NCBI RefSeq assembly: GCF_036860695.1
Contig: NZ_JAYKGJ010000003.1
Location: 1 to 64,000, forward strand
DNA from: Rosettibacter firmus
GTDB lineage: Bacteria > Bacteroidota > Ignavibacteria > Ignavibacteriales > Melioribacteraceae
Length of the DNA stretch: 64,000 nt
Direction of reading: 5' to 3'
Below the pieces are notes generated by a model. That model was not told where the DNA came from, searched no databases, and worked only from the letters and a program-made list of their open reading frames with translations. Both the position numbers and the translations under genes were made by a program. How positions within the stretch are numbered: position 1 is the stretch's first letter; the number at the start of each line of letters is the position of its first letter. Below, in pieces: positions 38,107 to 47,832 of this stretch.

Positions 38107-38805
38107 TCAGTTATTTAATATTTCAATCCCTTTACTTCTTAATGTTTCATTTATTTTTTTTAATAAAAATTCTAAATCTTCTTCTGGAGTAAAACCAGTA
38201 TTATCAAATTCAATAGCATCATCTGCTTTTTTAAGAGGAGAAACTTTTCGTCCGCTATCTATTTTATCTCGTTTTTCGAGATTGGCTTTAACTTCTTCAA
38301 AAGTAATAGGGATATTCTTTTGTTGAAATTCTCTTAATCGTCTTTGTGCTCTTACATCAAGCGAAGCAGTTAAAAATATTTTTACATCAGCATCTGGAAA
38401 AACAACAGTTGTAACATCCCGTCCTTCTGCTACAATATTACCTTTACTACCAATTTCTCTTTGAATTTTAACCATCTGTTCTCTTACTTCGGGTATAGCA
38501 CTAATTTCGCTTACCTTTGAATTTACTTCTGCACTTCTAATTTCATCAGTTACTTCCTGACCATTAACAAAAACTTTTGTTAAGCCATTTTCAAACTTCA
38601 AATTCAGGTTTAAATTTTTTGCCATTTCTATTACAGCCTGTGTATCGTCAACAATCCCTTTTTTAATAGCCATAAGCGTTATTGCACGATACATTGCTCC
38701 AGTATCTAAATAAATAAATCCAAGTTTAGTTGCTAAATTTTTAGCAGCAGTGGATTTACCTGAGCCAGCAGGACCGTCTATTGCTATTATAATTTTCTTT
38801 AACAT
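38107..38805 (-). CDS. cmk: Cytidylate kinase
   Basis: The 232-residue product phosphorylates CMP and dCMP with ATP. It opens with IIAIDGPAGSGKSTAAKNLA (Walker A, residues 5-24), followed by LDTGAMYRA, and later EGRDVTTVVFPDADVKIFLTAS and RDKIDSGRKVSPLKKADDAIEFDNT. Normal length for a bacterial Cmk. It is between panD and rpsA on one strand, and cmk-rpsA pairing is common in bacteria. Confidence 0.95.
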   Translation of the reverse strand: MLKKIIIAIDGPAGSGKSTAAKNLATKLGFIYLDTGAMYRAITLMAIKKGIVDDTQAVIEMAKNLNLNLKFENGLTKVFVNGQEVTDEIRSAEVNSKVSEISAIPEVREQMVKIQREIGSKGNIVAEGRDVTTVVFPDADVKIFLTASLDVRAQRRLREFQQKNIPITFEEVKANLEKRDKIDSGRKVSPLKKADDAIEFDNTGFTPEEDLEFLLKKINETLRSKGIEILNN

Positions 38806-38856
38806 TGGGTTACAAAAATAGAAAAAGAGCTTTGATGTAGCAAATTTAAATAACTT

Positions 38857-39207
38857 TTAAACTTTGTTTATTATTCTATTATTATTATCAACATGCAGGA
38901 TTTTTGGGGTATGACTTTTTAATTCTTCTTCTGAGTAAATTCCATAACTTGCAATTATTATTAAATCCCCTTTCTGTACTAAACGAGCTGCTGCCCCATT
39001 CAAAATTATTTCTCCTTCTTTACCAAAAATTACATAAGTTGAAAATCTTATTCCATTATTAATATTGTAAATATCTACTTTTTCATATTCTAATATGTCT
39101 GCCTTTTCGCATAAAAATTTATCAATTGTTATTGAACCTTCGTAATTCAAATTAGCATCTGTAACAACCGCACGATGAATTTTTGACTTTAAGACTGTTC
39201 TTAACAT
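38857..39207 (-). CDS. panD: Aspartate 1-decarboxylase
   Basis: The 116-residue proenzyme makes beta-alanine for pantothenate. It cleaves itself at Gly24-Ser25 (NYEGSITID) to leave a pyruvoyl group. Other marks are the opening [44 protein letters not shown]. Its ATG overlaps the coaX stop. It completes the set panB, panC, panD in one cluster. Confidence 0.96.
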   Translation of the reverse strand: MLRTVLKSKIHRAVVTDANLNYEGSITIDKFLCEKADILEYEKVDIYNINNGIRFSTYVIFGKEGEIILNGAAARLVQKGDLIIIASYGIYSEEELKSHTPKILHVDNNNRIINKV

Positions 39208-39992
39208 TATACAACCTCTTTTTCTTTGTTAATGTTATAAGCAAGATATAAACCATTTAAAACCAGTGTTGGAATAATAATATCAAAAAGTTTTGCGTTT
39301 TCAAATAAACGTGAAAAACCACCAGTACCAATTACTACAGGAGCTTCATCTTTAAATGCTTCTTCAATAATTCTTGATTTAATTTCTTTTACAATTCCTA
39401 TCTGTCCAAAATATAATCCAGATTGTATACTCTCAACAGTGGAGCGTCCAATTACTTCATTCATTTCTTTAATTTCAACAGCAGGTAATTGTGCCGTTTT
39501 GCTCTCCAAAGCTTCCATAGAAATTTTTATACCGGGTAATATTACTCCCCCAAGATATTCTTTGTTTTTTGATATTACACAAAAAGTGGTTGCTGTTCCA
39601 AAATCGATAACAATAAGATTTTTATTGGGAAATGTATGAACAGCGGCAATTGCATTAGCAATTCTATCTGCTCCAACTTCAACAGGATTGCGGTATTTTA
39701 TTTTTAATCCAGTTTTTACACCTGGTTTAAGAAAGAAAGGTTCTATATTAAAATACTTGACACATCCAGCTCTCAGCGAATGATTTAAATCCGGAACAAC
39801 ACTACAAATAGAAATTCCATCTATATTTTCTGTGTCGAAATTATTTTCTTTCAAAACACTTTTCAAAAATATACCAATTTCATCCGACGAAAATTCCTGA
39901 CGAGATGTTTTTCTAAATTGTAAAACCAGTTCATTATTATGAAAAAGACCGCCATAAATATGTGTGTTGCCGACGTCAATGCAAAGAATCAT
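39207..39992 (-). CDS. coaX: Type III pantothenate kinase
   Basis: The 261-residue product phosphorylates pantothenate, the first committed step to CoA. Features are [17 protein letters not shown] (phosphate loop), [25 protein letters not shown] and [15 protein letters not shown], all typical of the CoaX type rather than CoaA. The start overlaps coaBC by four bases, and panD follows with one-base overlap. It sits in a CoA-synthesis run with panB, panC and coaBC. Confidence 0.95.
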   Translation of the reverse strand: MILCIDVGNTHIYGGLFHNNELVLQFRKTSRQEFSSDEIGIFLKSVLKENNFDTENIDGISICSVVPDLNHSLRAGCVKYFNIEPFFLKPGVKTGLKIKYRNPVEVGADRIANAIAAVHTFPNKNLIVIDFGTATTFCVISKNKEYLGGVILPGIKISMEALESKTAQLPAVEIKEMNEVIGRSTVESIQSGLYFGQIGIVKEIKSRIIEEAFKDEAPVVIGTGGFSRLFENAKLFDIIIPTLVLNGLYLAYNINKEKEVV

Positions 39993-41230
39993 TTTTTATC
40001 TCCAATTTTTTGAATAACAATTTTTTCAATTTCTTCCGATAAATCATAAGCAGTATTTACAGTTATTTTTTTCAATTCTCTATCATAAATATGAAAGATT
40101 CGTTGAACATTATTTTCGTCTCTATCATTTAAATCATTATTAACAACTAAATCGCAATTTGAATTGTGAAAACATTTTTTAACTGCACTAATTTTTTCTT
40201 CTTCATTAAGTGCATTTGTAAATTTAAACGCAACCAGAAATAGATTTTTATTTTTTGAATAGTCTTTAATCTTATCGAGTATTTTAAAATTCTTCTTTAA
40301 ATGAATATTAATTTCATCCACTTCAGATTTAATTTTAGAATTTAGTGGTACATCATATTTAACATTTCCAAGTTCTACAAAAACCGGTGAATAGTCACTA
40401 ACAGCAGCATTGTGAATTACTAAATCATATGAATCAGAATTAAGAATACTTTCAATTTTTTTATTCAAATCATTAAAATCGTTATAAGAAATTTTATTGC
40501 AATGTGCTGATGGTGTAGTAGCATCAAATGCATGAAGATAAGTTACGCTATGACCATTTCGAGCAAAATAACTGGCAATTTCTGAAGCTGTTCTACCAGT
40601 ACTCAAATTTGTGATATATCGTATTCCATCAATATTTTCTTTAGTTCCCCCACCAGTAACAAGAACTTTCAGTTTTCTTTTCTGATTATTTTCATTAAGT
40701 GAAATTAATATATATTCATAAATTTCATCTGGTTCAAGAAGTTTTCCTTCTCCCATATCACCACATGCCAGGTAACCTTTAGAAGTTGGTAAAACTTTTA
40801 TTCCCCAGTCACTTAATTTTTTTAATGATTCTTTTGTTACTGGATGCTCATACATTTTCACATTCATTGCAGGGGCAATTAAAAAAGGTCTTTTAAAATC
40901 ATAAGCAAGAAACAAAGAAGTTATTAAATTATCTGCAACTCCATTTGCAAATTTGTTAATTGTATTGGCAGAAGCAGGACATACAATTATTAAATCAGCC
41001 CATTTCATAAGATTAATATGATTCATCATTTCGCCCTGTTCAAATGAATCGCAATAAACTTTATTGCCAGTTAATCCTTCAAGTGTAGCATTTCCAATAA
41101 ATTTCAGTGCATTTTCTGTTATAACAACTTTAACTTCAAAACCATTCTGAACCAGTTTTGAAATTAAGTATGCACTTTTATATGCAGCTATTGAGCCAGT
41201 TATTCCAAATAAAATTTTATAATTCGACAT
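39989..41230 (-). CDS. coaBC: Phosphopantothenoylcysteine decarboxylase / phosphopantothenate-cysteine ligase
   Basis: This is a two-domain enzyme. The CoaC half (1-180) has [18 protein letters not shown], the active-site His region, [18 protein letters not shown] and [10 protein letters not shown]. The CoaB half (from about 190) has [22 protein letters not shown] and NAAVSDY. Together they add cysteine to 4'-phosphopantothenate and decarboxylate it. The start at 41230 is the second Met; the first lies two codons earlier. It overlaps panC by about 14 bases and coaX by four. Confidence 0.94.
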   Translation of the reverse strand: MSNYKILFGITGSIAAYKSAYLISKLVQNGFEVKVVITENALKFIGNATLEGLTGNKVYCDSFEQGEMMNHINLMKWADLIIVCPASANTINKFANGVADNLITSLFLAYDFKRPFLIAPAMNVKMYEHPVTKESLKKLSDWGIKVLPTSKGYLACGDMGEGKLLEPDEIYEYILISLNENNQKRKLKVLVTGGGTKENIDGIRYITNLSTGRTASEIASYFARNGHSVTYLHAFDATTPSAHCNKISYNDFNDLNKKIESILNSDSYDLVIHNAAVSDYSPVFVELGNVKYDVPLNSKIKSEVDEINIHLKKNFKILDKIKDYSKNKNLFLVAFKFTNALNEEEKISAVKKCFHNSNCDLVVNNDLNDRDENNVQRIFHIYDRELKKITVNTAYDLSEEIEKIVIQKIGDKK

Positions 41231-41981
41231 TGTCAATTAACCTCACTTTTCCAATGTGAACGGCACCAAATCTTCTTCCTTCTATATCTTCAATATAGTC
41301 AACTTTAAAACCAAGTTTTTCGAGTTCTTCTTTAATTTGATTAGCAGATTTTTTTGATTTAAGAAGCTCGGGAAAATTTACTGCAATTTTTCTTTCTTCA
41401 TCTGTCAACAATAAATTTCTTGAACTTAATGCAAGTCCATCTTCATCTCGAACAATTGGACAGGGCACTATTTCGATATCCATAAAAAATGCTTTGCACA
41501 TTCCTTCAATTAGTTTTAATTGCTGATAATCTTTTTCGCCAAAATATGCTTTGTGTGGTCTTACTATATTAAATAATTTCATAACAACCGTAAGAACACC
41601 TTCAAAATGTCCTGGTCGAAATGCTCCGCATAGTTTTTTACTGAAGTCTGTCTCAACAATTTTGTAGCGATAATTATCAGAATAAATTTCTCCGTATTCA
41701 GGATAAAACAAGTAATCGACATTCATAGTTTCGAGCAACTTAAAATCATTTTCAAATGTTCTTGGATAATTTCGTAAATCATCAGGATCATTAAATTGAG
41801 TTGGATTAACAAATATACTTACAACTGAAATATCATTTTCTTTTAAGCATCTTTCTATAAGTGATGCATGACCTTTATGAAGAGCTCCCATAGTGGGTAC
41901 AAAACCAATTGTTTTGTTTTTTAAGTCTTCTGAATTTCTAATGACTTTCCATTCAGAAATATTTTTTATCACTTTTGTCAT
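41217..41981 (-). CDS. panC: Pantothenate synthetase
   Basis: The 254-residue enzyme joins pantoate and beta-alanine using ATP. It shows PTMGALHKGHASLI (ATP site), FVNPTQFNDPDDLRNYPRT, FGEKDYQQLKLI, PIVRDEDGLALSSRN and the end [12 protein letters not shown]. It is about 30 residues shorter than usual, because the C-terminal helical segment between SSRNLLLTDEERKIA and VDYIEDI is compact. The catalytic residues are kept. It overlaps panB and coaBC at its ends. Confidence 0.94.
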   Translation of the reverse strand: MTKVIKNISEWKVIRNSEDLKNKTIGFVPTMGALHKGHASLIERCLKENDISVVSIFVNPTQFNDPDDLRNYPRTFENDFKLLETMNVDYLFYPEYGEIYSDNYRYKIVETDFSKKLCGAFRPGHFEGVLTVVMKLFNIVRPHKAYFGEKDYQQLKLIEGMCKAFFMDIEIVPCPIVRDEDGLALSSRNLLLTDEERKIAVNFPELLKSKKSANQIKEELEKLGFKVDYIEDIEGRRFGAVHIGKVRLIDNVEL

Positions 41982-42769
41982 GTGTAACTCTCATTTAAGT
42001 CCGGGTAAATTTGATTTTTAACATCATTATTGAATTTATTAAGTGAGTTTAAGATTAATTCATAGCCATTCAAATATTTTCTTAAAAATTTTGGTTGAAA
42101 TTCTTTTGATAAACCAAGCATATCCTGAAGTACAAGAATTTGACCATTTGTAAAAGGTCCGGCACCAATTCCAATTGTAGGGATTGAAAGTTCATCTGTA
42201 ATTTTTTTAGAGAGTTCATAAGGAAGCATTTCTAAAACAATTGAGAAACATCCAGCCTTTTCAAGTTTTTGAGCATCATCCAGTAATTTCTTTGAAGCTT
42301 CACTATCTTTCCCCTGTAATTTATAGCCACCTAATTGATGAACAGATTGTGGTGTTAATCCAAGATGGCCCATCACAGGAATTCCTGTTTTAACAATGTA
42401 TTGAATCAATTCGATATTATCATCTGCCCCTTCAATCTTAATTGCTTGAGCTCCAGCTTTCATTAATTTGTCGATTGCTTCCATTAAATATTTTGTACCT
42501 TTTCTATGTGCAAGAAAGGGTAAGTCTGCAATTAATAATTTATCTTTTAAGCCACGTTTAACCGCAGCCACATGATAGCACATCATTTCAATTTCTGCAT
42601 TAATTGTTGTCTCGAAACCATGCATAACCATTGCAACACTATCACCAACAAGGACTGCATCAATTTCACTTTCATCTATAATTTTGGCTGACCAGTAATC
42701 ATAACATGTAACCATTGATATCTTTTTTCCCTGTTGCTTAGAATTTTTAAAATCGATAACTGTTTTCAT
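41978..42769 (-). CDS. panB: 3-methyl-2-oxobutanoate hydroxymethyltransferase
   Basis: The 263-residue TIM-barrel enzyme makes ketopantoate from 2-oxoisovalerate and methylene-THF. It shows MVTCYDYWSAKIIDESEIDAVLVGDS, DLPFLAHR, KIEGADDN, MGHLGLTPQSVHQLGG and PTIGIGAG. It is the first gene of the pan/coa run and overlaps panC by four bases (ATGA). The 270 bases upstream hold its promoter, but I see no riboswitch. Confidence 0.95.
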   Translation of the reverse strand: MKTVIDFKNSKQQGKKISMVTCYDYWSAKIIDESEIDAVLVGDSVAMVMHGFETTINAEIEMMCYHVAAVKRGLKDKLLIADLPFLAHRKGTKYLMEAIDKLMKAGAQAIKIEGADDNIELIQYIVKTGIPVMGHLGLTPQSVHQLGGYKLQGKDSEASKKLLDDAQKLEKAGCFSIVLEMLPYELSKKITDELSIPTIGIGAGPFTNGQILVLQDMLGLSKEFQPKFLRKYLNGYELILNSLNKFNNDVKNQIYPDLNESYT

Positions 42770-43039
42770 TTTACACCAATGAATTAAATTAAAATGTCTT
42801 TACAAAATTTATCGAGAAGTAATTTATGAGATGAAATGGTGCGGATAGTTGTTTGTTGATTTGATTCTGGTACCTGTCTCATCGATCAAGTCCTTTTTGT
42901 AGTACGAAATATTTTATGTAATTGTTCCTTTTCAGGAATCAACTCATTTTACAATCGAAAGATAAAGTTTATAATCAAAATAATCTAATGTGTTTTTAAA
43001 TGGCAATAAAATTTATTGAATGAAAACCGGAATAATTTA

Positions 43040-43510
43040 TCAATTGGTTATTCCAATATTTTTTGAATTATGAATAATTTCAAAAAAGTAATTTTCTGAA
43101 TTCAGTAAATCTTTTAAGGTAATATTTTCAATAATGGTATCAATAGCATCCTGAATAATTCTCCATAAAGAACGAAGAGAACAATCAATAGAATTTGTAC
43201 AAAAGTTTGTAATACCTGCATGAGTCTGGCAAAAAGTATCGTCATATAATCTTCCACCTAAAACATATAATACATCTTTAATTTTAATTTCTTCGGGTGG
43301 TCTGGATAAAGTGTAACCACCCATTTGCCCCCGTTCAGCCACAAGAAATCCAGCCAATCTTAATATTCTTAATATTTTACCTACATTATGATGCGACATT
43401 TTCTCAGCACGTGAAATTTCTGGAATAGTTAAAGATTTGCCAGCGCTATAAAATTTAGCTATTCTCAGTAATAATCTTAAGCCATATTCTTCTTGTGAAC
43501 TAAACTTCAA
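43040..43510 (-). CDS. Rrf2 family iron-sulphur regulator
   Basis: The 156-residue protein has the Rrf2 winged helix at the start (MKFSSQEEYGLRLLLRIAKFY, then GQMGGYTLSRPPEEI near 61-74). Three cysteines, C94, C104 and C110, match the Fe-S ligand arrangement of IscR/SufR-like members. It is the last gene of the suf operon and probably senses Fe-S status and represses sufB. A candidate operator is at 49350-49373. The start lies 37 bases after the bacilliredoxin gene. Confidence 0.88.
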   Translation of the reverse strand: MKFSSQEEYGLRLLLRIAKFYSAGKSLTIPEISRAEKMSHHNVGKILRILRLAGFLVAERGQMGGYTLSRPPEEIKIKDVLYVLGGRLYDDTFCQTHAGITNFCTNSIDCSLRSLWRIIQDAIDTIIENITLKDLLNSENYFFEIIHNSKNIGITN

Positions 43511-43547
43511 TTTAAATTCCTATTTATTTCTTACCAATTTTTCATAG

Positions 43548-44081
43548 TCATGAATTCAAAGGTATTTTTGAACCACAAGAAATAGCATGAACTAATTGAG
43601 CATATTTTTCAGGTGAAATTGATGGACCTTTTCGTTTGCAATATTTATCAAAAATTGATTTTAATTCTTCTGCTATTTCTTCGGCATATCTTCCTTCAAT
43701 TCTATATCTGGGAAGAAAATATACCAGCTCACCATTATCAAACAAAGCCATTGATGGAGACGATGGTGGATATTGACTCAAGTATTTTTCGCGAAGATAA
43801 TCAACTGCTTCTCTATCCTGTCCAGCAAACACTGTAATAAGTTTATCTGGAATTGTATGATGTTGCAGTGCTAAAGTAGCAGCTGGACGAGCACTTCCTG
43901 CAGCACATCCACAAACAGAATTAATAACCACAAAAACTGTTTCACCATTTTTTTGAGAAAGAAAATCATCAATCAATTGAGGTGTTGTTGCTTCCTGAAA
44001 ACCAACATAAATTAATTCATCACGCATAGGTTGAACAGCTTCTGGATCATAAAGCGGTGTTTTAGTATTTATATTAAACAT
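43548..44081 (-). CDS. BrxA/BrxB family bacilliredoxin
   Basis: The 177-residue protein has the thioredoxin-like fold with a CGC centre (INSVCGCAAGSARPA) at about residues 57-59. It also has the segment VFAGQDREAVDYLREKYL, SSPSMALFDNGELVYFLPR and EGRYAEEIAEELKSIFDKYC. Such proteins remove bacillithiol or similar mixed disulfides and are often linked to Fe-S assembly. It lies between the sufT-like gene and the Rrf2 regulator. The C-terminal 30 residues extend beyond the usual family end. Confidence 0.85.
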   Translation of the reverse strand: MFNINTKTPLYDPEAVQPMRDELIYVGFQEATTPQLIDDFLSQKNGETVFVVINSVCGCAAGSARPAATLALQHHTIPDKLITVFAGQDREAVDYLREKYLSQYPPSSPSMALFDNGELVYFLPRYRIEGRYAEEIAEELKSIFDKYCKRKGPSISPEKYAQLVHAISCGSKIPLNS

Positions 44082-44099
44082 ATTGAACCCTTTCTTTTT

Positions 44100-44426
44100 T
44101 TATAGAAATCCTAATTCTAATTTTGCAGCCTCACTCATCTTATCCATACTCCATGGTGGATCCCATACAATATCAACGTATACATCTTTCACTCCACTTA
44201 CTTTCTGAACTTTATATTTAACTTCTGATGGAAGACTTTCTGCAACCGGACAGTGAGGCGAAGTTAAAGTCATTTTTATATATGTATTTCCTTCATCATC
44301 AATCTTTAAATCATAAATTAATCCTAATTCCCAGATATCTACCGGTATCTCAGGATCAAAACATGTTTTAAGTACAGAAATTATATCTTGTTCAAGTTTT
44401 CCTTTATCTATCATATCACGATGCAA
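44100..44426 (-). CDS. SufT-like DUF59 iron-sulphur assembly protein
   Basis: The 108-residue protein has the DUF59 / MIP18 fold: VLKTCFDPEIPVDIWELGLIYDL, MTLTSPHCPVAESLPSEV (with the reactive Cys) and VDIVWDPPWSMDKMSEAAKLELGFL. It assists late Fe-S cluster delivery in many bacteria. It overlaps the sufS stop by 11 bases and is followed by the bacilliredoxin gene. Confidence 0.88.
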   Translation of the reverse strand: MHRDMIDKGKLEQDIISVLKTCFDPEIPVDIWELGLIYDLKIDDEGNTYIKMTLTSPHCPVAESLPSEVKYKVQKVSGVKDVYVDIVWDPPWSMDKMSEAAKLELGFL

Positions 44427-45669
44427 ATATTTGTTTTACTTTTATTAAACTTTCTACGAACTTATCTATTTCTTCTTTAGTATTATAAAATGAAAAAGAT
44501 GCCCTTGCTGTAGCTGGGATATTAAATCTTCTCATAATTGGTTGAGTACAGTGATGACCTGTTCGAATAGCAATTCCATCTGTGTCAATAATAGTTCCAA
44601 TATCATAAGGATGAATTCCTTCAATTATAAAAGAAATTACAGAAGCTTTCTTCTTTGCTGTTCCAATAATTTTTAATCCTTCAATTTCCATAAGTCTATT
44701 TGTAGCATATTCAAGAAGTGAATTTTCATAATTAATAAGTTCGGTTCTATCAAATTGATTTAGATAATCAATGGCGGCACCAAGACCAATTCCACCAGCA
44801 ATATTTGGAGTTCCAGCTTCAAACTTACGTGGAATATCTTCAAATGTAGTTTTTTCAAAAGTCACGGTTCTGATCATATCACCACCACCCTGATAAGGAG
44901 GCATCATTTCAAGATATTCAGTTTTACCATACAGAACACCAATTCCAGTCGGCCCAAAAACTTTATGACCTGAGAATGCATAAAAATCAGCATCGAGTTC
45001 CTGCACATCAATTTTAAGATGCGACATTGCCTGTGCACCATCAATTAGAACGGGTATCTTATATGAATGAGCTATTTTTATAATTTCTTTAACTGGATTG
45101 ATTGTTCCAAGTGTATTGGAAATATGAACAATTGAAACAAGTTTAGTTTTTTCTGTAATTAATTTCTCAAATTCATCTAATTGAATTTCACCATTATCAT
45201 TTATAGGTATTACTTTCAAATTAATATTTTTTCTATCTCTAATTAGCTGCCATGGTACTATATTCGAATGATGTTCCATGTTTGAAATTATTATTTCGTC
45301 TCCTTCACGAAAATACTTTGTTCTGCACAACGAAGAAGCAACTAGATTGATTGCCTCTGTAGTACCCCGTACAAAAATAATTTCTGAAGCACTAATTGCA
45401 TTAATAAATTCTTTTACTTTTAATCTTGCATTTTCATATTGTTCTGTAGCAAGTTCACTTAAAAAGTATAATCCTCTATGGATATTTGCATTATCATAAG
45501 TATAGTAATGAGTTAATGCATCTATTACTGATTGGGGTTTTTGTGTTGTCGCAGCATTATCAAGATAAACAAGTGGTTTGCCATTAACCAATCTTTTTAG
45601 TATTGGAAAATCTTTTCTTACTTCTTCAACATTAAATTTTCTTTTTGTCTCTGTAACTGTATTAATCAC
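44416..45669 (-). CDS. sufS: Cysteine desulfurase SufS
   Basis: The 417-residue PLP enzyme releases sulphur from cysteine for Fe-S assembly. It shows YLDNAATTQKPQSV, MEHHSNIVPWQLI, DGAQAMSHLKIDVQELDADFYAFSGHKVFGPTGIGVLYG (PLP Lys in SGHK) and the active Cys in RTGHHCTQP. This is the group II (SufS) pattern. There is no SufE in this operon, and SufU is also missing, so a partner may be elsewhere. It is coupled to the sufT-like gene. Confidence 0.95.
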   Translation of the reverse strand: MINTVTETKRKFNVEEVRKDFPILKRLVNGKPLVYLDNAATTQKPQSVIDALTHYYTYDNANIHRGLYFLSELATEQYENARLKVKEFINAISASEIIFVRGTTEAINLVASSLCRTKYFREGDEIIISNMEHHSNIVPWQLIRDRKNINLKVIPINDNGEIQLDEFEKLITEKTKLVSIVHISNTLGTINPVKEIIKIAHSYKIPVLIDGAQAMSHLKIDVQELDADFYAFSGHKVFGPTGIGVLYGKTEYLEMMPPYQGGGDMIRTVTFEKTTFEDIPRKFEAGTPNIAGGIGLGAAIDYLNQFDRTELINYENSLLEYATNRLMEIEGLKIIGTAKKKASVISFIIEGIHPYDIGTIIDTDGIAIRTGHHCTQPIMRRFNIPATARASFSFYNTKEEIDKFVESLIKVKQIFAS

Positions 45670-45684
45670 TTTATCACCGTAAGA

Positions 45685-47031
45685 TTATTGATTTTTAATT
45701 TCAACTCTGTGAAGATGTTTGAATATTATGTGATTAATTTGTTCACGAAGTTCTTCAATTTTAATTGTTTCAATTACATCATAAGCAAAAGCTCTAATTA
45801 AAATTGATTTTGCCAATTCTTCAGGAACTCCTCGAGAACGAATATAGAATTCTGCACTTTCATCTAAATGACCAACAGCTGCACCGTGTGTGCATTTAAC
45901 ATCGTCAGCAAAGATTTCGAGTTGTGGTTTTGTATCTACTTTTGCATTTGGTGAAAGTAAAATTGCTTTATTCTGTTGATAAGCATTTGTCTTTTGAGCA
46001 CCGGGTCGAACAAATATTTTACCATTAAAAACACCATGCGATTCATCATCAAGTATACCTTTATACAATTCATTACTTATACAATTTGGTTTTATATGAT
46101 CTATAAAAGTATGATTATCAATATGCTGTTTACCATTGGCGAGATATAAACCATAAAAATGTGTTTCTATATTTTCGCCGTCTAATTTTGAATTGATGTC
46201 GTTACGAACAAGTTCTCCACCAAAATTAATATTGAATTGATTAAACACACTTTTACTTTTCTGAATCACATCAATTTTTTCTATGTGAAATGAATTCTCA
46301 TTTTCTTCTTGAATTTTATAGTAATCTACAATTGCTGCTTCATCAATAAAAACATTTACGGTTGAGTTTAAAAAATATTTTTGATTACCAAATCCTTTGT
46401 AATTATAAATAAAGCTGGCTTTAGAATTTTTATTTGCAATAATAAAATTTCGAGGAGATGATAATACTTCATTATTATCATTTCCATTAATAAATAAAAT
46501 CTGAATGGGCTTATCTACAGTCACGTTTTCATCAATAATAATTACAGAACCGTCATTTGCATAAATATTATTGAGAGCATGGAATATATTTTCGTCCCCA
46601 GAAAATTGATTTAGATATCTTTCAAGAATTTCCTGATTCTCGTTAACTAATTTTTTCAAACTCCCGATTATTACACCTTCTGGAAGATCATTTATATTAC
46701 TTAATTGCTCATAAAAAATACCATTAACTAAAGTCACAAGATAGAAATCAAAATCTTGAAATAAATATTTATTGATTTCTTCAAAAGAAAATTGAGGATT
46801 ATCTACTATTAAAGAAGGAACAAATCTATGTTTAAGAATAGGGGTTATATCTGTGTATTTCCATTCTTCATTTTCCTTTGTAGGGAAATTCAATTCTGTA
46901 AATTTTTGTATGGACTTTTCTCTAATTTTATGAAGCAATGGTTTTTCTGTGCCATTTATTTTTTTCGATAATAATTCCAGATTAGATAAATACCAATTCT
47001 TTGCTTCTATATGTAAATTGGTTTGATTCAT
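45685..47031 (-). CDS. sufD: Fe-S assembly scaffold protein SufD
   Basis: The 448-residue beta-helix protein has the SufBD-family core in its C-terminal half: NFGGELVRNDINSKLDGEN, HGVFNGKIFVRPGAQKTNAYQQNKAILLS, DDVKCTHGAAVGHLDES and RGVPEELAKSILIRAFA. It forms the SufBC2D complex. A start segment of about 60 residues is family-typical. It is 15 bases after sufC and upstream of sufS. Confidence 0.94.
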   Translation of the reverse strand: MNQTNLHIEAKNWYLSNLELLSKKINGTEKPLLHKIREKSIQKFTELNFPTKENEEWKYTDITPILKHRFVPSLIVDNPQFSFEEINKYLFQDFDFYLVTLVNGIFYEQLSNINDLPEGVIIGSLKKLVNENQEILERYLNQFSGDENIFHALNNIYANDGSVIIIDENVTVDKPIQILFINGNDNNEVLSSPRNFIIANKNSKASFIYNYKGFGNQKYFLNSTVNVFIDEAAIVDYYKIQEENENSFHIEKIDVIQKSKSVFNQFNINFGGELVRNDINSKLDGENIETHFYGLYLANGKQHIDNHTFIDHIKPNCISNELYKGILDDESHGVFNGKIFVRPGAQKTNAYQQNKAILLSPNAKVDTKPQLEIFADDVKCTHGAAVGHLDESAEFYIRSRGVPEELAKSILIRAFAYDVIETIKIEELREQINHIIFKHLHRVEIKNQ

Positions 47032-47043
47032 AAATTCTCCTGC

Positions 47044-47808
47044 TTATACATTTTCTGTTTCAAATTCATCTGTTATAACCCAATCGTAACCTTTTTCTTC
47101 GAGTTCTAGAGCTAATTCTTTTCCACCAGATTTTACAATTTTACCTTTATAGAGAACATGAACATAGTCTGGTGTTATATAATTAAGTAATCGTTGATAA
47201 TGAGTAACAACAATTACAGCATTTTTTTCATTATGAAATACATTTACACCATTCGAAACTATTCTTAATGCATCAATATCAAGTCCAGAATCTGTTTCAT
47301 CAAGTATGGCTAATTTTGGGTCTAACATTAATAGTTGAAAAATTTCATTTCTCTTTTTTTCGCCACCAGAAAAACCAACATTTACAGAACGACTTATTAA
47401 TGATTCGTCCATTCCAAGTATATTTGATTTTTCTTTCATCAAATCAAGAAATTCTTTTGGTGTAAGTTCAGGAAGATTCTGATACTTTCTTTTTTCGTTC
47501 AATGCAGTTTTTAAGAAAGTTGCATTGGACACACCGGGAATTTCAACAGGATATTGAAATGCCAGAAACACACCTTCGCGAGCTCTTTCTTCTGGTTCCA
47601 TCTCAAGTAAATTTTTTCCTTCAAACCAGATTTCACCTTCTGTAACTTCATATCCTTTGTTACCGGCAAGAACATTTGCAAGTGTACTTTTGCCAGAACC
47701 ATTCGGTCCCATAATAGCATGTATTTCGCCAGCTTTTACTTCAAGATTTATTCCTCTCAGAATTTCTTTCCCTTCAACATTCGCATGTAAATTTTTTATT
47801 ACTAACAT
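47044..47808 (-). CDS. sufC: Fe-S assembly ATPase SufC
   Basis: The 254-residue ABC ATPase shows Walker [15 protein letters not shown], the Q-loop FLAFQYP, the signature [10 protein letters not shown] and Walker [17 protein letters not shown]. The sequence [24 protein letters not shown] is specific to SufC. It supplies ATP hydrolysis for the SufBCD scaffold. It is 24 bases after sufB and 12 before sufD. Confidence 0.96.
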   Translation of the reverse strand: MLVIKNLHANVEGKEILRGINLEVKAGEIHAIMGPNGSGKSTLANVLAGNKGYEVTEGEIWFEGKNLLEMEPEERAREGVFLAFQYPVEIPGVSNATFLKTALNEKRKYQNLPELTPKEFLDLMKEKSNILGMDESLISRSVNVGFSGGEKKRNEIFQLLMLDPKLAILDETDSGLDIDALRIVSNGVNVFHNEKNAVIVVTHYQRLLNYITPDYVHVLYKGKIVKSGGKELALELEEKGYDWVITDEFETENV

Positions 47809-47832
47809 TTTTTTCCTCTTTATTTTTTTTAA

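Noticed and set aside
42770-43039. Riboswitch ahead of panB
   Set aside because: No conserved core or strong stem could be identified in the 270-base gap.
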